Of a DNA stretch of 64,000 bases, positions 54,200 to 63,585 are shown one piece after another. The stretch is from positions 62,001 to 126,000 of the forward strand of contig NZ_VTPX01000011.1 in the NCBI RefSeq assembly GCF_008298015.1. Reading direction: 5' to 3'. Each line of letters opens with the position of its first letter. The stretch's first letter is position 1. Under the pieces are notes generated by a model. The model was not told the origin of the DNA. It worked only from the letters and a program-made list of their open reading frames with translations, and searched no databases. Both the position numbers and the translations under genes were made by a program. Origin of the DNA: Salinicola corii. GTDB lineage: Bacteria > Pseudomonadota > Gammaproteobacteria > Pseudomonadales > Halomonadaceae.

Positions 54200-56080
54200 A
54201 TGGACTTTCTTAATGAGACGGCCGTTCTGCTGGGGGCGGCCATCATCGCGGTGCCGCTGTTCCAGCGCCTGGGACTGGGGGCGATTCTGGGCTATCTCTG
54301 CATCGGATTGCTGGCCGGTCCCTCGGTGAGCGGCTTCGTATCCGAGCCGGAGTCCGTGCTGCATTTCTCCGAGTTCGGCGTGGTAATGCTGCTGTTCATC
54401 ATCGGCCTGGAGCTGGAACCCAGGCGATTATGGTCGATGCGCAAGCGATTGCTGGGATTGGGATCGCTGCAGATGGCCGGCTGCGCCGCCCTGTTGATGC
54501 CGATCGGACTGCTGCTCGATCTACCGCCGAGCATTGCCATCTTCCTTGGCTTGACACTGGCGCTGTCGTCGACCGCCTTCGCGCTGCAGGTGCTCAACGA
54601 GCGCCGTCAACTGGCCACGCCGCATGGCCAGAGCGCGTTCGCCATGCTGCTGTTCCAGGACCTGGCGGTGATACCCCTGCTGGCGCTGCTACCGTTCCTG
54701 GCCGGTCGCGCGGACGCGGCGCCGGACGATGGCTGGGTCATTGTGCGGAGCATCGGCGTGGTGATCGCCGCCATTGTTTTTGGCCGTCTGGTATTTCCCC
54801 GCGTCCTGGCGTTGATCGCGCGGAGCGACGTGCATGAAATCTTTACCGCCGCGGCGCTATTTCTGGTGCTGGCCATGGCGTTGGTCATGCAGTGGGCGGG
54901 ATTGTCGATGGCCCTGGGGGCCTTCCTGGGCGGCGTCATGCTGGCCGACACCCCCTACCGGCATGAGCTAGAAGCCAATATCGAGCCGTTTAAAGGGTTG
55001 CTGCTGGGGCTTTTCTTTATCGCCGTCGGCATGTCGGTCGATCTGGCGCTGGTGTTGGACAACGTCTGGCTGGTCATGGGACTCGCCATCGCCATGACCC
55101 TGGCCAAGACCGTGGTGCTGGCGGTCATCGGTTGGCTGACCCGATTGCCGCGCACGGAAATCCCCAGGCTGGCGACGATCATCTCCCAGGGCGGGGAATT
55201 CGACTTCGTCCTGCTGACGGCGGCCGTGGCCGCCGGTGTCATCGACCAGCGCATCGCCAGCCTTTGCATTGCGGCGGTTACCCTCAGCATGGCCGCCACG
55301 CCGTTTCTGTATCAGTTGGGCGAGAAGCTCGGCAACCGGCTCAAGGAGAGCCGTCCTTACGACACGGACTTCGGCGATGACACGCCGCCGGTGATCATTG
55401 CCGGACTTGGACGCTTCGGACAGATGGTGGGGCGCATGCTGAAGATGCAAGGCATCAACTTCACCGCGCTGGATCCCAACATCACCCAGGTCGAGTTCAT
55501 TCGCCGCTTCGGCTCCCGCATCTTCTATGCCGACGCCACGCGTCTCGACCTGCTACGTGCGGCGGGTATCGATAAGGCTCGCCTGCTGGTCATCGCCGTC
55601 GACAGCGAGAGTGCCGCGCTGACCATCGCCCGGCTGGCCAAGACCCATTTTCCGGATCTATCCGTCTATGCCCGTGCACGCAACCGCCATCACGCCTGGC
55701 AACTGATGGAGATCGGCGTCGACGGTGTGGTGCGGGAAACGTTCGCCTCGAGCATGGAAATGAGCGTCGAGGTGCTCAAGGGGCTGGGCTATCCCAGTTC
55801 GAACGCCATCAATGCGGTGCGGACTTTTCGCGACTTCGACAACCAACTGCTCAAGGATACCTACGCTCACCGCAACGACAACGAGCGGTTGATGGCGACC
55901 GAGAAGGCGGCCATGGCGGAGCTGAAGTCTCTATTTCAGCAGGAACTCAACCGGGGGCGCGGCAAGGAGAGCGCGGGCGAAGGGAGCGCTGCCGCCAACG
56001 ATAGCGACGACGTAAACAAGGAGATACGTGATGACGCAGACGCTGAGACGACGGCTCGCGGCCCTGGAAATGCCCGTTGA
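54200..56080 (+). CDS. CPA2-family K+/H+ antiporter (KefB/KefC-like)
   Basis: 626 residues: a Na+/H+-exchanger membrane domain with about 12 helices (1-385) and a cytoplasmic RCK/TrkA-N domain (about 393-520) with the dinucleotide motif IAGLGRFGQMVGRML. The tail after 560 is charged. KefB/C homologues export K+ in exchange for H+ under electrophile stress; no KefF/KefG-type ancillary oxidoreductase gene adjoins here. Its 3' end overlaps the fructosamine kinase gene by 50 bases. Confidence 0.88.
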   Translation: MDFLNETAVLLGAAIIAVPLFQRLGLGAILGYLCIGLLAGPSVSGFVSEPESVLHFSEFGVVMLLFIIGLELEPRRLWSMRKRLLGLGSLQMAGCAALLMPIGLLLDLPPSIAIFLGLTLALSSTAFALQVLNERRQLATPHGQSAFAMLLFQDLAVIPLLALLPFLAGRADAAPDDGWVIVRSIGVVIAAIVFGRLVFPRVLALIARSDVHEIFTAAALFLVLAMALVMQWAGLSMALGAFLGGVMLADTPYRHELEANIEPFKGLLLGLFFIAVGMSVDLALVLDNVWLVMGLAIAMTLAKTVVLAVIGWLTRLPRTEIPRLATIISQGGEFDFVLLTAAVAAGVIDQRIASLCIAAVTLSMAATPFLYQLGEKLGNRLKESRPYDTDFGDDTPPVIIAGLGRFGQMVGRMLKMQGINFTALDPNITQVEFIRRFGSRIFYADATRLDLLRAAGIDKARLLVIAVDSESAALTIARLAKTHFPDLSVYARARNRHHAWQLMEIGVDGVVRETFASSMEMSVEVLKGLGYPSSNAINAVRTFRDFDNQLLKDTYAHRNDNERLMATEKAAMAELKSLFQQELNRGRGKESAGEGSAAANDSDDVNKEIRDDADAETTARGPGNAR

Positions 56081-56876
56081 TGTCGGGGCCATTACGCCGC
56101 TTTCCGGTGGCGACAGTGGGGCAGGGCTATGGCGGGTCGACGGCACGACGCCCTGTATCGTCAAACGGGATTCGCCACAGCGTGTCGCTGGCGAGGCCGA
56201 CGGTCTCAGGGCTCTGCGCGACGCCTGTCGCAATCTCATCGTGCCTGAGGTTCTGGCCGAAGATGGCGATCTGCTGATAATGCAGGCCATGGAGGACACG
56301 GGGAAGCGCGACGGGGTGGCGCTGGGTGAAGGCCTGCGTCAGTTGCATCGGGATTCTCGGGATGCGGACGCCGAACACGGTTGGTCGCGGAATAACGCCT
56401 GTGGCTTGACCCCGCAGTCCAACGAGCCGCTGGCCGACGGACGCGCCTTCCAGCGTGATCGACGTCTGCTGCCGCTGCTGGCGCTCTGTCGCGAACAGGG
56501 ACTGCTGGATGCCGCGCTCGCCGAGCGCATCGAGCGTGCCGCCGACTCGCTGGAGCGCTGGCTGTCCGATATCCCGCCATCGCTGGTGCACGGCGACCTC
56601 TGGTCCGGCAACGTGTTGTTCACGCCGCAGGGGCCGGCAATCATCGACCCCGCCGTCTACCGGCACTATCCGGAAGTGGACGTGGCCATGCTGACGCTCT
56701 TCGGCGGGCCGGGTGATGCCTTCTTCGAGGCCTACTGGGACGGCGAGCGACCCTCGGACTGGGAGCGGCGGGAAGCGCTGTTCCAGCTCTACCCGCTGCT
56801 CAACCATCTCTATCTGTTCGGCGGCACCTATCGCCATAGCGTGGCGCGAGCGGTGGATCGCATCCTGGCCGGCTGA
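56031..56876 (+). CDS. Fructosamine kinase family protein
   Basis: 281 residues of the fructosamine-3-kinase-related family (protein-kinase-like fold): ATP-binding lysine in CIVKRD, catalytic LVHGDLWSGNVLF (HGD motif) and AIIDPAVYRHYPEVDVAML (metal-binding D of DP). Such enzymes phosphorylate ribulosamine or fructosamine adducts so that they fall off protein. AAGGAG lies seven bases before the ATG at 56031, inside the antiporter gene, so the two are translationally coupled. Confidence 0.88.
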   Translation: MTQTLRRRLAALEMPVDVGAITPLSGGDSGAGLWRVDGTTPCIVKRDSPQRVAGEADGLRALRDACRNLIVPEVLAEDGDLLIMQAMEDTGKRDGVALGEGLRQLHRDSRDADAEHGWSRNNACGLTPQSNEPLADGRAFQRDRRLLPLLALCREQGLLDAALAERIERAADSLERWLSDIPPSLVHGDLWSGNVLFTPQGPAIIDPAVYRHYPEVDVAMLTLFGGPGDAFFEAYWDGERPSDWERREALFQLYPLLNHLYLFGGTYRHSVARAVDRILAG

Positions 56877-56889
56877 TGGCATTCGCCGA

Positions 56890-57846
56890 TCAGGCGCGCG
56901 CAGGGGCGCGAATATCGGAAGGAGCGATGGCCTCGCCGATGACGTGATGACCTCGGGTATTGAGTGTCAGTGCGTAGAGCGACGTGGTAGCGCAGACGTA
57001 GAGCCGATTGCGACTGATGCCGCCGAAGCAGACGTTGGCCACGGTCTCCGGAATCAGAATGCGACCGAGACGAGTGCCATCCGGGGCGTAGCAATGGACA
57101 CCGTCGCCGGCGCTGGTCCACAGATTGCCCGCGATATCCAGGCGGAAGCCGTCGAAGAGACCGCAGTCCGACTCCGCGAACACGTCGCCGCCACTCAGGC
57201 GATGATCCTGTCCGACGCGAAATCGCCGGATATGCCGTGGCCCGCTGGCTCGGTGCGTCGCACCAGTATCGGATACGTAGAGCCAGGATTCGTCGGGGGA
57301 GAAGGCAAGGCCGTTGGGTTTTTCGAAATCGTCGGCCACGCGGCGCAGCTCGCCGTCGGGGGCGAGGCAGTAGACGTGGCAGTCCAGCTCGGACCGTCGC
57401 TTGCCGCCCTCGTAATCGTTGTCGATGCCGTAGCTGGGATCGGTGAACCAGATCGAACCGTCGGACTTGACGGTGACGTCATTGGGCGAGTTGAGCCGGA
57501 GGCCCTCGAAGGTATCCGCCAAGGTGGTGATACGTCCGTTGTGCTCGGTGCGAGTGACGCTGCGGCTGCCGTGCTCGCAGGTGATGAGGCGGCCTTCCCG
57601 ATCCAGCGTCTGGCCGTTGCTGAAGGCAGAGGGTTGACGAAAGACGGAGACATGGCCGTCGTTCTCGTCGTAACGCAGGATACGATCGTTGGGAATGTCC
57701 GACCAGAGCAGGTAGCGCCCGGCGGCGAAATAGGCCGGCCCTTCGCACCAGCGGCCGGCTTGCCAGAGTCGGTCGAGCTGAGCGTTAGGCAAGACCAGCG
57801 AGGAGAAGCGGTCGTCCTCGGCCACGAGCCAGTCTGGGTGGGGCAT
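56890..57846 (-). CDS. SMP-30/gluconolactonase family protein
   Basis: 318-residue six-bladed propeller: CEGPAYFAAGRYLLWSDIPN with the metal-binding glutamate, LNSPNDVTVKSDGSIWFTDP with the conserved asparagine, and KPNGLAFSPDESWLYVSDTG with the second asparagine and catalytic aspartate. Members hydrolyse aldonolactones such as gluconolactone. It is convergent with the fructosamine kinase gene (13 bases apart). Exact lactone unknown. Confidence 0.87.
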   Translation of the reverse strand: MPHPDWLVAEDDRFSSLVLPNAQLDRLWQAGRWCEGPAYFAAGRYLLWSDIPNDRILRYDENDGHVSVFRQPSAFSNGQTLDREGRLITCEHGSRSVTRTEHNGRITTLADTFEGLRLNSPNDVTVKSDGSIWFTDPSYGIDNDYEGGKRRSELDCHVYCLAPDGELRRVADDFEKPNGLAFSPDESWLYVSDTGATHRASGPRHIRRFRVGQDHRLSGGDVFAESDCGLFDGFRLDIAGNLWTSAGDGVHCYAPDGTRLGRILIPETVANVCFGGISRNRLYVCATTSLYALTLNTRGHHVIGEAIAPSDIRAPARA

Positions 57847-57861
57847 GATGAAATCCTTCGG

Positions 57862-57918
57862 CGCAAAGACCGCCCAGTGTCGAGCGTCGGGACGGCAGTG
57901 TCTTTGCGACGAAAGTCG
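57862..57918. repeat. Inverted repeats between the lactonase and acrR genes
   Basis: cgcaaagac (57862-57870) and gtctttgcg (57900-57908) are a perfect 9-bp pair 29 bases apart, followed by a GAAA-tetraloop hairpin cgac-gaaa-gtcg (57907-57918). It lies downstream of the acrR-like gene and upstream of the lactonase gene, so it may be the terminator of the first or an operator of the second. Confidence 0.5.
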
Positions 57919-57983
57919 TGTTTCCGGCGCCGGAGATGGACGGACAGATCGAGAGGCGGTCCGCCCGGAAGTGTCATCTCACT

Positions 57984-58634
57984 TCAGGTGAGCGATTGGA
58001 GCGCTGGGTGGGACGGCACCGGGTTTGGCGCGATGCGCTCGAAAAAGGTGTCGATTATGCGAGGGCCGACATCGCCGATGTCGTAGCGTGTCGGGTCGCG
58101 CAGCCAGTCATGCATCAGGCCGCCGAACATCGACATCAGCATACGACAGGCGATTTCCGGCTCGATGCTCGCTATCATCGTGCCGGTGCGATTTGCTTCC
58201 TCGAAGCGTTCCAGCATGGTGTCGTAGCAGTCGTCGGCGAGCCGCTGATGCAACTCGAGAATGTTGACGTCGCTGGACGCCTCGCAGCAGTGAAACAGGA
58301 TGGTGTGCACTCGCCGGGAGCGTGGGCTCTGCAGCCGCTCCAACGCGTGCAGGGAAGCCAGTTGGAGACTCTCCAACGGTGCGCGCGGACGCTCGGCGTC
58401 CTCGACATCATCCAGTAACTGGCGAAGTGGCATCTTGACGCGATCCAGCATGGCGTGGAACAAGTCGGACTTGTTCTTGAAATGCCAGTAGACGGCCCCG
58501 CGGGTCATGCCCGCCTGGCGAGCGATCTGCTCGAGAGAGGTTCTCGACACGCCGCGTTCGAGAAAAATGACTTCGGCGGCGTCGAGCAGGGCCTCTCGTG
58601 TGGCTTCGGCTTCAGCCTTGGTGCGTTTGGGCAT
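57984..58634 (-). CDS. acrR: TetR-family repressor of the efflux operon
   Basis: 216 residues: the TetR helix-turn-helix (about 10-56, RTSLEQIARQAGMTRGAVYWHFKNKSDLF) and a ligand-binding domain of AcrR/TtgR type (HTILFHCCEASSDV, MFGGLMHDWL). It is divergent from acrA; an AcrR-like operator lies in the 169 bases between. It should repress acrAB until a hydrophobic compound binds. Confidence 0.9.
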   Translation of the reverse strand: MPKRTKAEAEATREALLDAAEVIFLERGVSRTSLEQIARQAGMTRGAVYWHFKNKSDLFHAMLDRVKMPLRQLLDDVEDAERPRAPLESLQLASLHALERLQSPRSRRVHTILFHCCEASSDVNILELHQRLADDCYDTMLERFEEANRTGTMIASIEPEIACRMLMSMFGGLMHDWLRDPTRYDIGDVGPRIIDTFFERIAPNPVPSHPALQSLT

Positions 58635-58734
58635 GGTGATGTCGTCGCAAGCGTGAGTGAGTCATGGCGAATGGCTTTTCTTATGTGCTGATTAAGGTCT
58701 TCTAGATGCAGCATAACGAATTTATCAGCAAGTT

Positions 58735-58758
58735 TACATTCATGTATGTATGCCTGTA
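58735..58758. promoter_or_regulatory. AcrR-like operator upstream of acrA
   Basis: A 24-base site beginning tacattcatgtatg and ending cctgta matches the E. coli AcrR box (TACATACATTTG / TGAATGTATGTA) at 18 of 24 positions by hand alignment. It is bounded by TTACA and TGTAA half-sites and lies 45 bases before the acrA start codon. Confidence 0.65.
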
Positions 58759-58803
58759 AGCTCGCTACATTAATCCAGGCACCCCTTTCCAGGACGGAGA
58801 CTC

Positions 58804-60093
58804 ATGCGCCCTAATTTCAAGAATGGCACCCTCGGTTTCGGTGGGGCGTTGTTGCTGTCGTTGGCATTGGCCGCCTGTGGCGGAGACGATCAGCAAAGCG
58901 CTCAACAAGGTGGGGGGCAACCGCAGAAGCCGCCCACCAAGGCGGAAGTGATGGAGGTCGAGGCCCATGATGTCTCGCTCTCCAAGGAGTATCCCGCCCA
59001 GATTCGCAGTAACCGTGAAGTCACGGTGATGGGACGCGTGGAGGGTATTCTCGAAGCTCGCCACTATCGCGAGGGAAGCATGGTGGAGAAGGGCGACAAG
59101 CTCTTTACCATCGAGCAGGCGCCCTACGAAGCGACGGTCGCGCAGAACCAGGCCGACGTGCAGAGCGCGCAAGCGGAGGTGTATCGCGCTCAGCGCGACG
59201 CCGAGCGCTACCAGCGGCTCTATAACCAGAACTCCGTCAGTCAGCAGCAGCGCGATCAGGCCCAGGCGGATCTGCGCACCGCGCAAGCCGCCCAGGCCCA
59301 GGCCAAGGCGGCACTGGACAGTGCCAAGATCGATCTCAGCTACACGGAAGTCAACGCGCCGGTCAGCGGCATGATTAGTCTCAGTCAGGTCAACGTCGGC
59401 AACCTGGTACAGCCGCCTCAGGAACTGGCGACCATCACGCCGCTGGACCCGATCGAAGTGCGTTTTTCATTGCCCGCCGATGATGCTTTCTCTCTCCGCC
59501 AGCAGCGTCAACAGGGCGATGCCGAACAAGCCGACGTGGCCGTTCTGACCGCGCCAGGTACCGAGAGCGCCAGCCACAGTGCCCTCCAGTTACAGGGCAC
59601 GCTCGACTTCCTGGGTTCCAGGGTTGATGAGTCAACCAGTACGGTCCAGGCCGAGGCCGTGTTCCAGAACGACGACCAGCTCTTCCTGCCGGGTCAGTTC
59701 GTGCGAGTCAAGCTCCCCCAAGTGATGCGTTACGACGTCTATGCCGTGCCTGCCATCGCGGTAACCGAGGGGCTCAAGGGGCCACAGGTCTTCGTCGTCA
59801 ATGGCGAGGGCAAGGCCGAGAGCCGTTTCGTGTCGCTGGGTGAAATCGCGGGAGATTGGCAAATCATCACCGAGGGATTGAACCCGGGCGACCGTGTCGT
59901 CGTCTCGGGCATCGGCAGTGTCTCCGCCGGCGACGAAATCGACGCGCAGCCATTCAATGGCAAGGTGCCGCAACCGCAGAACAACGCCGGCGGAAATCCC
60001 TCGCAGGAGGTCGACGCCCAGGGCGGTGAAGGCGTCGAGGGCGCCCATCGTGATGCGCAAGAGGCGAAAGACGGACAGAACGGAGCCAACTGA
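58804..60093 (+). CDS. acrA: RND efflux periplasmic adaptor lipoprotein
   Basis: 429-residue membrane-fusion protein: lipoprotein signal with LALAAC (lipidated C25), a lipoyl/barrel-sandwich half at about 55-75 (YPAQIRSNREVTVMGRVEG), a coiled-coil hairpin (about 100-180) rich in Q and A, and the second half (YTEVNAPVSGMISLSQVNVGNLV). The C-terminal tail is long, polar and Q/N/G-rich. It connects AcrB to an outer-membrane TolC-type channel not encoded in the window. The stop shares one base with the acrB start (TGATG). Confidence 0.92.
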   Translation: MRPNFKNGTLGFGGALLLSLALAACGGDDQQSAQQGGGQPQKPPTKAEVMEVEAHDVSLSKEYPAQIRSNREVTVMGRVEGILEARHYREGSMVEKGDKLFTIEQAPYEATVAQNQADVQSAQAEVYRAQRDAERYQRLYNQNSVSQQQRDQAQADLRTAQAAQAQAKAALDSAKIDLSYTEVNAPVSGMISLSQVNVGNLVQPPQELATITPLDPIEVRFSLPADDAFSLRQQRQQGDAEQADVAVLTAPGTESASHSALQLQGTLDFLGSRVDESTSTVQAEAVFQNDDQLFLPGQFVRVKLPQVMRYDVYAVPAIAVTEGLKGPQVFVVNGEGKAESRFVSLGEIAGDWQIITEGLNPGDRVVVSGIGSVSAGDEIDAQPFNGKVPQPQNNAGGNPSQEVDAQGGEGVEGAHRDAQEAKDGQNGAN

Positions 60094-63000
60094 TGAACTT
60101 TTCCAGCGTTTTCATCAGACGCCCGATCTTCGCCACAGTCCTCTCGGTCATCATCACGCTGATCGGTTTGATGGCGATGCGCACGCTGCCCATCGAGCAG
60201 TATCCGCCTGTCGTACCGCCAACGATCAGCGTCTCCGCTACCTATCCGGGGGCCAGTGCTCAGACGGTCTCCGACACGGTCGCGTCGGTGATCGCCCAGG
60301 AGATCAACGGCACCGAGGACATGATCTATCTGACCTCCAGCAGTTCGGATAGCGGTCAGATGTCCATGAGCGTCTATTTCAATATCGGCACCGATCCGCA
60401 GACGGCGACGATCAACGTCAACAACCGGGTTCAGCGGGCGCTTTCGCAGCTTCCGAGCGAGGTACAGTCCCAGGGGGTCACGGTCGAGCAGCGTTCGTCG
60501 AGCATCCTGCTGTTCGTCGGCATCACCTCGGACTCCGATGCCTACGACTCCCTGTATCTGACCAACTACGCCAACATCAATGTGACCGATGAGCTTTCAC
60601 GGCTCCCTGGTGTGGGGCAGGCAGAAGTGCTCGGCAGTCAGGAATTCGCCATGCGCGTCTGGCTCAATCCGGACAAACTGGCGCAGTACGATCTGACCCC
60701 GGCCGAGGTCTCTTCCGCGATACAGGCACAGAATGCGGTCGTTGCGGGCGGCAAGCTTGGCGCCGAGCCGCAGAGCGATCCCACGCCCTACACCTATACC
60801 ATCACCACACAAGGGCGCTATGAGAGCGTCGACCAGTTTCGCGAGATCGTGCTGCGAACCAACCCGGATGGCTCGTCGCTGCGCCTGAGCGACGTTGCTC
60901 GTATCGAGTTGGGGAAAAACAGCTACGGAATCCAGGCCTACGTCAACAACAAGCCGATCGCGCCGATCGCTATCTACCTGCAGCCGGGTGCCAACGCCCT
61001 GGATGTGGCCAATGAGGTCAAGCAGGCGATGGCGGACCTGAAGACGCGTTTCCCGCCGGGACTGGACTTCGATATACCCTACGACACCACGCTGTTCATC
61101 GATGCTTCCATACAGTCGGTGGAGCACACCTTCATCGAGGCCCTGCTGCTCGTGGCGGTGATCGTGTTCCTGTTCCTGCAGAGCTGGCGTTCCACGCTGG
61201 TGGCGATGTCGGTGGTGCCGATTTCGGTGGTAGGGACCTTCGCCGGGATGTATCTGCTCGACTTTTCAATCAACCTGCTGTCGCTGTTCGGCATGATACT
61301 GGCGATCGGGATCGTGGTGGATGATGCCATCGTGGTCATCGAGAACGTCGAGCGCATCATGGAAGAAGACGAGGAGGCCACACCCTTCAGCGCCGCGCTC
61401 GAGGCGATGAAAGAGGTCTCCGGTGCGGTCATCGCTACCGCCTTCATCATGGCCGCGGTGTTCGTGCCGGTCGGTTTCATGAGCGGTCTGACAGGGCAGA
61501 TGTATCAGCAGTTCGCGATCACCATCGCGATCTCGGTGGCGATCTCGGCCATCGTGGCGCTATCGTTCACCCCGGCCATGAGTGCGATCTTCCTCAAGCA
61601 TCAGGATCGCATTCAGCAGTCTGGTTTCGTACGCGTCATTCGCAAGCCGTTCGACTGGTTCAACAAGGTCTTCGAGAAGATCACCGACTTTTTCATGGCG
61701 ATCACCAACTTCATCATCCACCAGTTGTGGTTGGTCGTGGTGGGTCTGGCTGCCGCAGGCATCGTCTCCTGGATGATCTTTGCCCAGTTGCCGGCCGCGC
61801 TGCTGCCTTCCGAGGATCAGGGCGTCGCGCTGGCCGCCGTCAACCTACCAGCGGGGTCTTCGGTGGCGCGAACCGATGCTTACGTTCAGGAACTCAGTCA
61901 GCGTCTGCGCGACGAGGTGCCGGGGATCAACTTTGTCACCGGCATCCCCGGCTTCGACATTCTGTCGAGTTCGCCCAACACTGCGAAGGGTACGGTCTTC
62001 GTTACCATGAAGCCGTGGGAAGATCGTGATATCACCATCGACCAGTTGACCCAGAAGATCATGCAGATCGGCGCCCAGATTCAGGGTGGCCAGACCGTGG
62101 CGTTCAACCTGCCTCCGATTCAGGGACTGTCTCCGACCGGCGGCTTCACCGGCTATCTGCAATCCTATGGTGGTGATACGTCACAGCAGTTGGCGGAGTC
62201 GGCGGGCAAAGTCATGCAGGCGGCGGCCAAGCGCCCGGAACTCGCGGGTGTGTTCACGTCACTCGATGTCAACGTGCCTTCCTACAAGGCGGACGTCGAT
62301 ACGGAGAAGGCGCGCAGCCTGGGTGTCGATATCGCTGACCTGAATACCACCATGGCGAGTACCTTCGGCAGCTCGTTCGTCAACTACTTCACCAACTCGG
62401 GTCGTAACTTTCAGGTATATCTGCAGTCGGAAGACGACTTCCGTCGCAATCCGGGCGACCTGAGCAAGGTTTACGTACGTGGCGGTGATGGCCAGCGTAT
62501 CCCGCTGTCCGAGTTGGTTACGCTCACGCGTGACAAGGCGCCCACGGTATTGCAGCGTTACAACACCTATTCGGCCGCTCAGTTCTCGGGCGGTCCGGCA
62601 CCGGGCTACAGCTCCGGGCAGGCGGTACAGGCGATGCAGGAAGTCGTCACCGATACGCTGGGCTCCGATTACGGGATGGGCTGGAGTGGCGAGGCCTATC
62701 AGCAGGTCAACGTGGGCACGGCGGCGACGTTGGCGCTCTCCTTCGGCGTGATCATGATGTTCCTGATCCTGGCAGCGCAGTACGAGAGCTGGACCTTGCC
62801 GTTGGCCGTCGTCTCTGCCGTTCCGTTTGCGTTCATCGGCGCGATCCTGGCCGTCTACCTGGCCGGATTGAGCACGAGTGTCTATCTGCAGGTAGGTCTG
62901 CTGGTGGTGGTCGGCCTGGCCGCCAAGAACGCTATCCTGATCGTCGAGTTCGCCGAGCAGCAGCGCAAGCATGCGGGGTTGTCGGTGGTCGACGCGGCCA

Positions 63001-63281
63001 AGGTGGCGGCCCGCCAGCGGTTCCGTCCGATCGTGATGACCTCGCTGGCGTTCATCGGTGGTACCCTGCCGTTGGCCATGGCATCCGGTGCCAGCGCGGC
63101 CAGCCGCAACCAAATCGGAACGCCGGTCGTGGGTGGCATGATCTCTATCACCTTGTTGGCGACGGTCTTCGTGCCGGCGACCTACGTACTGATCATGAAG
63201 ACCACCCATGGGCTGCAGTCGAGATTCGGCGGTGGCAAGCGGCGCAACGATGGCCAGCCGACTCCGGACGAAAGTCACTAG
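60093..63281 (+). CDS. acrB: RND multidrug efflux transporter (AcrB/MexB type)
   Basis: 1062 residues of the HAE1 family: N-terminal helix FIRRPIFATVLSVIITLIGL, porter domains, GMILAIGIVVDDAIVVIENVER with the two proton-relay aspartates of helix 4, and the second half with VVVGLAAKNAILIVEFAEQQR and GGMISITLLATVFVPATYVLI. It pumps hydrophobic drugs, bile-salt-like or solvent compounds outward by proton exchange. Length is full. A strong terminator follows. Confidence 0.94.
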   Translation: MNFSSVFIRRPIFATVLSVIITLIGLMAMRTLPIEQYPPVVPPTISVSATYPGASAQTVSDTVASVIAQEINGTEDMIYLTSSSSDSGQMSMSVYFNIGTDPQTATINVNNRVQRALSQLPSEVQSQGVTVEQRSSSILLFVGITSDSDAYDSLYLTNYANINVTDELSRLPGVGQAEVLGSQEFAMRVWLNPDKLAQYDLTPAEVSSAIQAQNAVVAGGKLGAEPQSDPTPYTYTITTQGRYESVDQFREIVLRTNPDGSSLRLSDVARIELGKNSYGIQAYVNNKPIAPIAIYLQPGANALDVANEVKQAMADLKTRFPPGLDFDIPYDTTLFIDASIQSVEHTFIEALLLVAVIVFLFLQSWRSTLVAMSVVPISVVGTFAGMYLLDFSINLLSLFGMILAIGIVVDDAIVVIENVERIMEEDEEATPFSAALEAMKEVSGAVIATAFIMAAVFVPVGFMSGLTGQMYQQFAITIAISVAISAIVALSFTPAMSAIFLKHQDRIQQSGFVRVIRKPFDWFNKVFEKITDFFMAITNFIIHQLWLVVVGLAAAGIVSWMIFAQLPAALLPSEDQGVALAAVNLPAGSSVARTDAYVQELSQRLRDEVPGINFVTGIPGFDILSSSPNTAKGTVFVTMKPWEDRDITIDQLTQKIMQIGAQIQGGQTVAFNLPPIQGLSPTGGFTGYLQSYGGDTSQQLAESAGKVMQAAAKRPELAGVFTSLDVNVPSYKADVDTEKARSLGVDIADLNTTMASTFGSSFVNYFTNSGRNFQVYLQSEDDFRRNPGDLSKVYVRGGDGQRIPLSELVTLTRDKAPTVLQRYNTYSAAQFSGGPAPGYSSGQAVQAMQEVVTDTLGSDYGMGWSGEAYQQVNVGTAATLALSFGVIMMFLILAAQYESWTLPLAVVSAVPFAFIGAILAVYLAGLSTSVYLQVGLLVVVGLAAKNAILIVEFAEQQRKHAGLSVVDAAKVAARQRFRPIVMTSLAFIGGTLPLAMASGASAASRNQIGTPVVGGMISITLLATVFVPATYVLIMKTTHGLQSRFGGGKRRNDGQPTPDESH

Positions 63282-63320
63282 CAGGTAGTGTCGATGCAGC
63301 CGAGAAATCGGCCTTCCAGA

Positions 63321-63350
63321 GGCAACCCCCCCACGGGGGTTGCCTTTTTT
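63321..63350 (+). terminator. Rho-independent terminator of acrAB
   Basis: A perfect 10-bp stem (ggcaaccccc / gggggttgcc) with a 4-base loop is followed by six T residues. It begins 40 bases after the acrB stop. Confidence 0.92.
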
Positions 63351-63585
63351 ATTGCTGCTCCGGCCAGCGTCCCACTGCGTGGGCTCGGTGTCATTCTGGA
63401 TTGGGTGCTAGGCCACTTTCCATCCTCTCCCCACGGTCTGGCACGCTTCGATGGCACTGCCTTCCCCCTTCGAAGTCTATCACCAGGACTGGAATGCCTG
63501 TTCTACAATCTCGGCTGACGCGGAGTGACCTTGCCCAACAGCAGTGGACATCTCGTTAAGACAGTACACTGAGACGAGGTGACCC
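63351..63585. other. Intergenic region leading into the IS fragment
   Basis: No gene is supported. The segment probably contains the left end of the insertion element, since sequence just before the orfA start (about 63530-63585, with acagtacactgagacgagg) looks like an IS3-type leader, but I could not fix the terminal inverted repeat. Confidence 0.4.

Noticed and set aside
62259-63278. A 339-residue antisense frame over acrB
   Set aside because: Histidine- and arginine-rich shadow with no recognisable domain, opposite highly conserved RND sequence.
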